A stretch of 64,000 nt of DNA. It comes from CAZSDU01 sp963662525. Its GTDB lineage: Bacteria > Bacteroidota > Bacteroidia > Bacteroidales > FEN-979. The position numbers and the translations under genes are program-made. Numbering within the stretch: position 1 is the first letter of the stretch; each line of letters starts with the position of its first letter. The stretch lies in the NCBI GenBank assembly GCA_963662525.1, contig OY759717.1, forward strand, positions 2,914,001-2,978,000. Direction: 5' to 3'. Under the pieces are notes generated by a model. The model was not told the origin of the DNA, did no database searches, and saw only the letters and a program-made list of their open reading frames with translations. Of the stretch, positions 9,501-15,704 are shown piece after piece.

Positions 9501-9880
9501 GGCCAAAATGTGTCCTGATCGACAACTATTCTGCCTCCGATGGAGACTTATTCCCTTATCAGTTTAAAAAACTCAAGATCGGCAAGGCCATAGGTAAAAG
9601 AACCTGGGGAGGGGTTGTCGGTATCCGTGGAACCTTGCCATTTATCGATGGAGGTTCCATGATGCGTCCGGAGTTTGCACCCTATAGTACAGATGGGAAG
9701 GAATGGATTATTGAAGGACATGGCGTGGATCCTGATATCGAAATTGACAACGATCCGGCTAAGGAATATGCCGGGGAAGACCAGCAACTGAATAAAGCAA
9801 TAGAAGTCATGAAAGAGGAATTGAAAAACTGGCCGAAAGAACTGCCGGCCATGCCTCCTTTCCCGGATAAAACGAAGTAA
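6596..9880 (+). CDS. Tricorn-like S41 family protease, exported
   Basis: A 1094-residue protein with a signal peptide (MKKIIFTLFAFLCLGGLFAQ). Residues 20-560 form beta-propeller repeats of the TolB/WD40 type (SPDGK, WSPDSK motifs). A Lys/Glu-rich linker follows around 550-590, then the tricorn core: His758 in GHSYVG, a PDZ domain at about 770-870 and the C-terminal S41 fold. The likely nucleophile is Ser981 in SASDGD, and Glu1040 in WIIEGHGVDPD matches the tricorn catalytic Glu. Archaeal tricorn trims oligopeptides; in Bacteroidota such proteins are exported, so a periplasmic or surface peptidase role is likely. Monocistronic by layout, with a strong terminator directly after the stop. Confidence 0.92.
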   Translation: MKKIIFTLFAFLCLGGLFAQNEARLLRFPAIFGNQIVFTYAGDLYTVNKTGGMARKLTSDENGFEMFARFSPDGKNIAFTGQYDGNTEVYLIPAEGGIPKRLTYTATLGRDDISDRMGPNNIVMTWKDNETIVFRSRKQTFNDFKGQLFLAHVQGGLPEELPLPCGGFCSYSPDQSKLAYNRVFREFRTWKYYKGGMADDIWIYDFKTKQTENLTNSITQDMFPMWTGDKIYFVSERERPTNLYCYDLKTKATRKVTDFKEYDIKFPSLGDNAIVFENGGFIYVFDLASEKAQKVSVNISNDFITGRNLMKDASKFITSFSVAPDGKRIAFGARGDIWTVPAKTGITKNLTLSPGVHDRDVAWSPDGKYIAYISDQTGEDELYLVMQDGSDQPVQITKNADTYKFGMIWSPDSKKLLWSDKMLRLQYVDVDTKDITLVDQSKSWEFNDFAWSPDSKWIAYTFPNRRTASQIYLYDLASKTKTAVTDMWYDAGGAAFSNDGKYLVFTSSRDFNPTYSWVEWNHVYTDMSKVYFITLAKSTPNPFAPENDQVAVKKDEKPETEAKDVKKDSKKEEKKESDAKADIPMKVDLDGIMDRIMALPIEAGTYYNINAVTDNIYYIKGGKNGAHPSIMLFNLKDKKESSLGDYGNYEISADHKKMLIAGGGKYGVIDLPKGGKIDVKDWADLSNMKLMIDLKAEWSQIYNESWRQMKYFLYAPNMQGANWPAIQKKYAVLLPYINHRNDLNYIIGEMIGEISIGHSYVGSGDKPEPKRIKMGLLGAKISRDPSGYYKIDKILKGENWNDEVRSPLTELGIDVKEGEFITAINGRSTKSMNDINESLVNTAGQQVELTVNAAASENGGRKSIVVPTDDEANLYYFTWVQDNIRKVNEATNGEVGYIHIPDMSPAGLNEFVKHFYPQLAKRALIIDDRGNGGGNVSPMIIERLNREMTMINMARNTEANPGRLEMQWGPKCVLIDNYSASDGDLFPYQFKKLKIGKAIGKRTWGGVVGIRGTLPFIDGGSMMRPEFAPYSTDGKEWIIEGHGVDPDIEIDNDPAKEYAGEDQQLNKAIEVMKEELKNWPKELPAMPPFPDKTK

Positions 9881-9920
9881 AAAAAAAGAGGCTGTCAGAT
9901 TCTGACAGCCTCTTTTTTTT
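9881..9920. terminator. Two-way intrinsic terminator between convergent genes
   Basis: A near-perfect palindrome centred at 9900 with stem GAGGCTGTCAGA and its complement, flanked by an A-tract on the left and a T-tract on the right. It therefore reads as a hairpin plus U-tract on both strands and serves the protease gene (plus) and the lipoprotein gene (minus). Confidence 0.95.
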
Positions 9921-9930
9921 AGAATTATCA

Positions 9931-10314
9931 TTATTTACCTGTCACCGAAAGGGTAGTTTCAACGGTAAAGGATCTGCCATCTTCAACAACAGAACCGACA
10001 AAAGTAAACCGCCATGTTCCCAATTGTTTAGCATAGGCATCGGGGAAAGTGATGCCTTCATTTTTAACCCAGATATCACCACCTGCAGTATAGGTGTATT
10101 CATTTAATAAAGGATCTTTGATCATCACCTTGGTCAGGCGCACATCATCGGTGGAGCAATAACCAATAAATTCCAAGAAATCTCCGGAAGGAATTCCAGT
10201 AACAACAAAGGTAGGATCAGGCTTTGGATCTTCTTTTTTCTTACAACTGGAGGTAAATAAAACGGCACCCATAAGAAGGAAACCGATCAGTAAAAGCGTT
10301 TTGTTTGTTTTCAT
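9931..10314 (-). CDS. Small lipoprotein, unknown function
   Basis: A 127-residue protein with a lipoprotein signal peptide: a hydrophobic stretch, then FTSSCKKKEDPKPDP, where Cys24 would be lipidated and the Lys/Pro-rich tether is typical of Bacteroidota lipoproteins. The remainder looks like a single beta-rich domain of about 95 residues (TFVVTGIPSGDFLEF to TVETTLSVTGK). I recognise no family. It has its own promoter and shares the two-way terminator with the protease gene, so it is probably transcribed alone. Confidence 0.75.
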   Translation of the reverse strand: MKTNKTLLLIGFLLMGAVLFTSSCKKKEDPKPDPTFVVTGIPSGDFLEFIGYCSTDDVRLTKVMIKDPLLNEYTYTAGGDIWVKNEGITFPDAYAKQLGTWRFTFVGSVVEDGRSFTVETTLSVTGK

Positions 10315-10342
10315 TGCGTAAGGATTTAGTGTTGTTTTTATA

Positions 10343-10372
10343 CAAAAATAACTAATTTTTATTAATTGTCAA
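10343..10372 (-). promoter_or_regulatory. Bacteroidota-type promoter of the small lipoprotein gene
   Basis: On the minus strand TTG (10372-10370), a 19-nt spacer and TATTTTTG (10350-10343) match the -33/-7 arrangement of Bacteroidota primary sigma promoters. The ATG at 10314 follows 28 nt later. It is one of the two best full promoter matches in the window. Confidence 0.6.
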
Positions 10373-10379
10373 GATTATT

Positions 10380-12248
10380 TCATGCATCCAGTTTTTCATA
10401 AACAGAATTTCTGCTTAGAAATTCGGGGATGATCTGTTTCATTTTTTTGACCACTTCTTCATTGGTCCGCCCTGGGATCATCTCATTCAGTTCCCGGATT
10501 TCGCGCTTAACTTCTTCCAGTTGATAGGTTCTTACTTTGGCGATCATGATCAGGGGGTGATGGGTAGGCAAATTGTTTTCCTCTTTATTCAGCAATTCTT
10601 CATACAATTTTTCACCCGGTCTCAGACCAATATATTTTATCTGAATATCCCGGTCAGGTACAAAACCTGAAAGCTGTATCATTCTTTTTGCAAGGTCCAG
10701 GATTTTTACTGCCTGCCCCATATCGAAAATAAATATTTCACCACCCTGGCCGATGGCACCTGCTTCAAGCACCAGCTGGCAGGCTTCAGGTATAGTCATG
10801 AAAAACCTGCTCATCTCTGGATGAGTAAGGGTCAGTGGCCCTCCTTTTTCGATTTGGCTGCGGAAAAGCGGGATGACAGATCCGTTGGAGCCCAGGACAT
10901 TGCCGAAGCGGGTGGTAATATAGCGGGTTCTGTTTTTCTGATTGAGCGCTTGGGTATAAATTTCTGCAAGTCGTTTTGAGGCTCCCATAACACTGGTGGG
11001 GTTAACTGCCTTATCGGTTGAAATCATGATGAATTTATTCACACCAAATTCAAGGGCAAGATCTGCAACAATCTGGGTGCCCCTGACATTGGTCAGAATG
11101 GATTCAGGCACATTGCTTTCCATCATGGGCACATGCTTGTAAGCCGCAGCGTGATATATGATGTCAGGAGGGAAGGATTCGAAGATCTTCCGCATCCTGG
11201 ATTCATTGCATATGTCACAAAGAATAAATTCAACGCCTGAACCGGGATATTCATCCAGGTAATCCAGCTCAAGCTGATGCAGGGGTGTTTCAGCCTGGTC
11301 AATCAAAATCAGTCGTTTTGGAGAAAAACGGGAAACCTGTTGAACTATTTCACTGCCGATAGACCCGGAAGCACCGGTTATCATGATTACTTTTCCATTC
11401 AGTTCTCGGGAGATACTTTGCTCGTCCAGCTTGATTTCATCCCTTTCAAGCAAATCCTCGATATTGATCTTTTTTATCTGATTGAAATTCAATTCTCCGT
11501 TGATCCATTTGATCATCGGAGGTACGGTCAATACTTTGGTTTTATAGGAAAGGCATTTATCTACCAGCAATTGTTTTTTAACGGTATCAAAATGCTGTAC
11601 AGAAAGGATTAACTGGGCAATTGACATGCTTGAAAGCAATTCATCAAGTCTGTCAGGCGAAAGGATATCTAAACCTTCTAGTTTTTTCCCGACCTTATTC
11701 GGATCATCATCAAGAAAGGCAACTATTTTATATTTTGTCCCCGCATCCCTGTCTAACGCTCTTTTAGCCGTGATACCAGCCTCACCGGCACCAAAAATAA
11801 TGACTTTCACACGGGTGCGCTCAGGGAACTGGAATTCCATATAAGCAACCTTCACGATTAGCCGGAAAATAATCATTCCAAAAGAGGTGGCCAGAAAATC
11901 TATGATGATGATCGAAAAAGGGATAAAAAATTCCCGGTGAAAGATGAAATGGGTGACCATGTTGGTAAGAACAAAAATACTGCTTCCAATAAATACTGTT
12001 ATCAATACCCGCCATGCGTCGCCTGTGCTGGTGTATCTCAGAATCCCTGCATAAGAGCGTGTAATGAAAAAGCTTACCGCGCGAATGCAGGCCATGAACG
12101 CCAGGGTATGTGGTAAGGCTATGATCCACCTCTCCTGGAATGAAAAATCGAACCGGATCAAATAAGTCAGGACGATTGACGAGATTGCAATAAGAAGGTC
12201 GATGATAAAAATCAGCCAGCGGGGAGTATTTTGCCAGGTTATTAACAT
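10380..12248 (-). CDS. Membrane nucleotide-sugar epimerase/dehydratase (CapD/WbpM/FlaA1 long form)
   Basis: A 622-residue two-domain protein. Four membrane helices lie within about residues 10-135. A first Rossmann fold with GAGEAG (153-158) is followed by a short-chain dehydrogenase/reductase catalytic domain with GASGSIGSE (292-300), STDKAVNP (410-417) and M421-x3-K425. The Met in place of the usual catalytic Tyr is characteristic of the WbpM/FlaA1 group, which 4,6-dehydrates UDP-GlcNAc. The product would feed surface glycan or O-antigen synthesis. It stands alone here, away from the glycosyltransferases at 26758-29014. A TAATTTTG box ends only four nucleotides before the ATG. Confidence 0.92.
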   Translation of the reverse strand: MLITWQNTPRWLIFIIDLLIAISSIVLTYLIRFDFSFQERWIIALPHTLAFMACIRAVSFFITRSYAGILRYTSTGDAWRVLITVFIGSSIFVLTNMVTHFIFHREFFIPFSIIIIDFLATSFGMIIFRLIVKVAYMEFQFPERTRVKVIIFGAGEAGITAKRALDRDAGTKYKIVAFLDDDPNKVGKKLEGLDILSPDRLDELLSSMSIAQLILSVQHFDTVKKQLLVDKCLSYKTKVLTVPPMIKWINGELNFNQIKKINIEDLLERDEIKLDEQSISRELNGKVIMITGASGSIGSEIVQQVSRFSPKRLILIDQAETPLHQLELDYLDEYPGSGVEFILCDICNESRMRKIFESFPPDIIYHAAAYKHVPMMESNVPESILTNVRGTQIVADLALEFGVNKFIMISTDKAVNPTSVMGASKRLAEIYTQALNQKNRTRYITTRFGNVLGSNGSVIPLFRSQIEKGGPLTLTHPEMSRFFMTIPEACQLVLEAGAIGQGGEIFIFDMGQAVKILDLAKRMIQLSGFVPDRDIQIKYIGLRPGEKLYEELLNKEENNLPTHHPLIMIAKVRTYQLEEVKREIRELNEMIPGRTNEEVVKKMKQIIPEFLSRNSVYEKLDA

Positions 12249-12252
12249 GCAC

Positions 12253-12283
12253 CAAAATTAAGAATAAAATATTCCTAATTTTG
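12253..12283. promoter_or_regulatory. Inverted repeat holding back-to-back -7 boxes for the epimerase gene and gcvT
   Basis: The arms CAAAATTAAGAAT (12253-12265) and ATTCCTAATTTTG (12271-12283) are complementary at 12 of 13 positions with a 5-nt spacer. Each outer end is a TAATTTTG box: minus strand for the epimerase gene, plus strand for gcvT. Two -7 elements thus face outward within 31 bp. RNA polymerase could hardly occupy both at once, and a dimeric regulator could use the symmetry. Confidence 0.5.
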
Positions 12284-12312
12284 TAACGTTTAGAAATTGT
12301 AACAATGATCTT

Positions 12313-13404
12313 ATGAAAAATACAGCTTTTACTAAATTTCACGAGGCTATGGGTGCCAAGATGGTACCTTTTGCCGGCTATTACATGCCATTACAATATG
12401 AAGGTGTAAATGCCGAACACGAAACCGTTAGAAACGGAATCGGAGTATTTGATGTTTCACATATGGGCGAATTCTGGGTGAAAGGCCCGAATGCACTCGA
12501 TTTTGTACAATGGGTCACTTCTAATGATGCATCCAAGCTGGTCGAAGGAAAGGTGCAATATTCCTGTTTTCCCAATGGGGCTGGTGGAATTGTGGATGAC
12601 CTTCTGGTTTATAAGATCAATGATGAAACTTACCTGCTCGTTGTGAATGCCGCTAATATAGATAAAGATTGGGCATGGTGCAATAAGCAGAATAAAATGG
12701 GGGCAACGCTTTATAATGCTTCCGATGAGATTTCACAGCTTGCGATTCAGGGTCCGCTGGCACTGAAAGCAATGCAGAAGTTGACCGACACTCCGGTCAT
12801 GGATATGGAATATTATACTTTTAAGAAGCTTACTTTCGCCGGAGTTAAGGATGTTATTTTTGCTACCACCGGCTATACCGGATCCGGCGGCTGCGAAATC
12901 TATATGTCCAATGAAGATGCACCGAAAATCTGGGAAGCAGTGTTTGAAGTCGGTAAGGAATTCGGCATTAAACCCATCGGCCTGGCTGCCCGTGATACCC
13001 TCCGTCTTGAAATGGGATATTGCCTTTATGGCAATGATATTAATGATACCACTTCTCCTATTGAAGCAGGTCTTGGCTGGATTACCAAATTTACGGATTC
13101 CAAGGAATTTATCGACAAAGCATACCTGCTGAAGCAGAAACAGGATGGAACTTCGAAAAGATTGGTGGGCTTTGAGATGGTCGATAAAGGAATTCCCCGT
13201 CATGAGTATGAAATTACTGATGCTGCCGGAAATAAAATCGGTGAAGTCACTTCCGGAACCATGGGGCCGACGGTAAAAATCCCCATTGGAATGGGCTATG
13301 TACCTGCCGCCTTGTCGAAGGAAGGTGGCGAGATTTATATTAGAATCAGGGAAAAAGTATTAAAAGCAAAAGTTGTCAGATTCCCTTTCTATAAAGTGAA
13401 ATAA
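12313..13404 (+). CDS. gcvT: Glycine cleavage system T protein (aminomethyltransferase)
   Basis: A 363-residue, full-length GcvT. It transfers the methylene group from the aminomethyl-lipoyl H protein to tetrahydrofolate, releasing ammonia. Motifs seen include FHEAMGAKMVPFAGYYMP at the N-terminus, GVFDVSHMGEF, the TGYTGSGGCEIY segment and AARDTLRLEMGYCLYGND, all family hallmarks. No other glycine-cleavage gene (gcvH, gcvP) is nearby, as is common in Bacteroidota. It is 31 bp upstream of the first of four genes for exported proteins. Confidence 0.96.
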   Translation: MKNTAFTKFHEAMGAKMVPFAGYYMPLQYEGVNAEHETVRNGIGVFDVSHMGEFWVKGPNALDFVQWVTSNDASKLVEGKVQYSCFPNGAGGIVDDLLVYKINDETYLLVVNAANIDKDWAWCNKQNKMGATLYNASDEISQLAIQGPLALKAMQKLTDTPVMDMEYYTFKKLTFAGVKDVIFATTGYTGSGGCEIYMSNEDAPKIWEAVFEVGKEFGIKPIGLAARDTLRLEMGYCLYGNDINDTTSPIEAGLGWITKFTDSKEFIDKAYLLKQKQDGTSKRLVGFEMVDKGIPRHEYEITDAAGNKIGEVTSGTMGPTVKIPIGMGYVPAALSKEGGEIYIRIREKVLKAKVVRFPFYKVK

Positions 13405-13435
13405 ATGGAATCAACATTAATTTAATTCAATAATT

Positions 13436-14245
13436 ATGTCGGAAATAGTAAAAAAAATCAGGGAAATGAACTGGCGCCATATGATGGTCCTATTGATGAT
13501 CGTCATGATTGCCGCTGGTTCCGAAAGTTGTAAAACAACAGGGAAATTATCAAAAAAAGAGCGGAAAGCGCAGATCGAGGCTGCGAAACAACAGCTTCAG
13601 ACAATCATTAATGGCACTTCTACGCTTTCTTTCCCTGATCAATCCAAACTGGTCAGTAATATTAAGTCGAAAAATTATAAGGATACTGAATTGGATAAAA
13701 TGATTTCGCAGGCCGAAGAAGTAGTGAAAGCCGGATTACTTGAACTGAAAAGGAATGAAGCACAGAAGGTCGACAGGATGCGGGCGGCTTTGCTGGATAT
13801 GATTCTCAATCCCAATAACCTGACTGCCGACCAGCTAGAAGATGCACTCAATGCACTCAAAGCGGAAGGAATCAGTCCTGAACTTTCTGACCTGGTTGCC
13901 AGAGTGGAGAAAAAAATCAAGGATATGCGAAGTTCCCCTGCAAATTTGCCGCTTAAAACACAGTTGTGGAACGGTTTTCAGAGCATTGCCGATGCGGCAA
14001 AGTCAGGGAATCTGACCCAGGCTGACAATGCGATAAAAAATATGCTGCAGTACTTCAGTTCATCCGATGCTCCAGTTCTGATCATCATCAGCAAGGAAGA
14101 TGGTATCGTTGATTATGATAAACCAACTACCATTGGGCGTTATCTCCAATTTATCAAGGACCAGAAATCCAACAGGAATGCCATTGAGGCCATGCAAATG
14201 GATGGTAATGGAAAAATTAAAGAACTAGATCTTATTAAAAAATAA
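13436..14245 (+). CDS. Exported, probably lipid-anchored helical protein of unknown function
   Basis: A 269-residue protein. A basic start (MSEIVKKIREMNWRHMM) leads into a hydrophobic segment ending at GSESCKTTGK, so Cys32 could be a lipidation site although the lipobox is poor. The body is charged and mostly helical (KKERKAQIEAAKQQLQ, TADQLEDALNALKAEG) and ends with a short beta-rich region (APVLIIISKEDGIVDYDKP). I recognise no family. It is the first of four consecutive genes for exported proteins, 5 bp before the next start, so cotranslation is likely. Confidence 0.7.
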   Translation: MSEIVKKIREMNWRHMMVLLMIVMIAAGSESCKTTGKLSKKERKAQIEAAKQQLQTIINGTSTLSFPDQSKLVSNIKSKNYKDTELDKMISQAEEVVKAGLLELKRNEAQKVDRMRAALLDMILNPNNLTADQLEDALNALKAEGISPELSDLVARVEKKIKDMRSSPANLPLKTQLWNGFQSIADAAKSGNLTQADNAIKNMLQYFSSSDAPVLIIISKEDGIVDYDKPTTIGRYLQFIKDQKSNRNAIEAMQMDGNGKIKELDLIKK

Positions 14246-14250
14246 AGAAA

Positions 14251-14826
14251 ATGAAGAAAATATTGTCAGTTCTCATTTTATTGACGCTCCTGGCTTCTTC
14301 CGCAGTGAAAGCCCAGGATAACTTATCTCCGCAGCGTAAGCAGGCCATCGACAGCCTGGCACTGGAGAAAGTTCGCGACCTGAGTAAGTACATCAGCATT
14401 ATTGGTGACAAAAAAACTGCCTGGTCAGAGGCACAACGTGTCATTGAAAGGGCTGCTGAATTATTCATGGAAAACAGTGAGATCGGCGTTTCATCACTTA
14501 GCCGGCAGGATGTCAATTACTATAAAGTCAGGGAATATTTCGACCGCCTGATGCAACTGAATTATGATAAAGTCACCATCGACTGGTACAAAATCCAGTA
14601 TGTGAGTGATCTTGAACGTCAGCCGGATGGAACCTATGTAGGGGTAATAACCATCTATCAGCGATTCCAGGCCTTTGACAAGGAGAAAGGACTGGTATAT
14701 GAGGATACCACGAAGAAAGATATCACTATCTATGTTAAACGTAAAGAAACCCAGATCGGTGGACGACTTATCGGTTTCTGGGATGTCATGCTGGGAGATA
14801 TCCGTGTGAAAGAAACATCCAAATAA
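14251..14826 (+). CDS. Exported protein, NTF2-like in outline, unknown function
   Basis: A 191-residue protein with a clear signal peptide (MKKILSVLILLTLLASSAVKA, then QD). The mature part has a helical first half and a strand-rich second half: DGTYVGVITIYQRF, KDITIYVKRKE, and WDVMLGDIRV at the end. This outline (helices, then a curved sheet) resembles NTF2-like domains and resembles the N-terminal module of the LRR protein two genes downstream, but this is a visual impression only. It is second in the four-gene operon, with 5 bp on either side. Confidence 0.7.
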   Translation: MKKILSVLILLTLLASSAVKAQDNLSPQRKQAIDSLALEKVRDLSKYISIIGDKKTAWSEAQRVIERAAELFMENSEIGVSSLSRQDVNYYKVREYFDRLMQLNYDKVTIDWYKIQYVSDLERQPDGTYVGVITIYQRFQAFDKEKGLVYEDTTKKDITIYVKRKETQIGGRLIGFWDVMLGDIRVKETSK

Positions 14827-14831
14827 TTAAA

Positions 14832-15698
14832 ATGAGAATTGAGGAATTAGGAATGTGGAATGAAGTGAGGAAAGTAATCCTGGTAATTGTAATCCTGTTT
14901 CCTCTGTTTGGTTTAAGTCAGGGATCGATTGGTTCATTCAATGGGGATGAAACCGTGTTTTATGCCCAGACCAAGCAAATGAACCAGTTTTTCCGCCGCT
15001 TCAACGGGGAAGAAGATGTGAAGGGTAAAGCTTATTACCCGGGTGATCCATTTTACCGTGATGCCAAAGCAAGAAAAAAGTATCTGAATATACTGTTTGA
15101 TAATACAAGTTCTCTGATCTCAGGGGATACCAAGTTCGTTTTTATTGAGGATGTTCTCAATAAGAAGAAACCTTTTTACCTTGATTTTCACGGGAAAGGA
15201 TGGTATGCCGAAGTCGATGCTTCCTTCATGTATAAAAAGGAAAAAGTCAATCTTTTGCTTTATCTTGAACTGGAAAAGCAAAACGGAGGCTACAAATGGG
15301 TTCTTTCCAATGTTTATCTCGGGAAATTCGAATCCTGGTTTACCCATGTTAATGATACCACCAACCTGAAATATTTTATACATCCCATGAGTCATGAAGT
15401 GGATTTTATGAACCTGCATAAAATTTTCAGAGAACCTGAGAAGATGGATTATTACCTCGAACAAAATTATAAACCAGATATGCTTGCCCTTTTCGTCATG
15501 GAAGTGAAAGATGAGAATCTGAAATTTGTATCTATCAATAATGTCAAATTTCATTTCTTCCAGGTTCCTGATTGGTATTTCGAAGTATCCTATTTCAATC
15601 GTAATGATGTAAACTCGGGCTGGCTTATATCCAATATGCTAAGGGTAACCCCCCGGGAAAAGGAAGACCTGATCAGTCATTACACCCATGTTAAATAA
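14832..15698 (+). CDS. Exported protein of unknown function with repeat-encoded N-terminus
   Basis: A 288-residue protein. The N-terminal MRIEELGMWNEVRK is encoded by degenerate heptamer repeats (14834-14861) and is followed by a signal-peptide core (VILVIVILFPLFGLSQ). The mature region is rich in aromatic strands (YKWVLSNVYLGKFESWF, FHFFQVPDWYFEVSYF). An alternative start at ATG 14853 would remove most of the repeat-coded residues and still leave a good signal peptide. I recognise no family. It is third in the operon with the LRR protein, 6 bp before the next gene. Confidence 0.68.
   Translation: MRIEELGMWNEVRKVILVIVILFPLFGLSQGSIGSFNGDETVFYAQTKQMNQFFRRFNGEEDVKGKAYYPGDPFYRDAKARKKYLNILFDNTSSLISGDTKFVFIEDVLNKKKPFYLDFHGKGWYAEVDASFMYKKEKVNLLLYLELEKQNGGYKWVLSNVYLGKFESWFTHVNDTTNLKYFIHPMSHEVDFMNLHKIFREPEKMDYYLEQNYKPDMLALFVMEVKDENLKFVSINNVKFHFFQVPDWYFEVSYFNRNDVNSGWLISNMLRVTPREKEDLISHYTHVK
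14834..14861 (+). repeat. Degenerate heptamer tandem repeat at a gene start
   Basis: Four units in a row: GAGAATT, GAGGAAT, TAGGAAT and GTGGAAT. The last three belong to the same heptamer family as the tracts at 4772-4897. The tract overlaps the first codons of the 288-residue exported protein. Confidence 0.75.
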
Positions 15699-15704
15699 CC
15701 GAGA

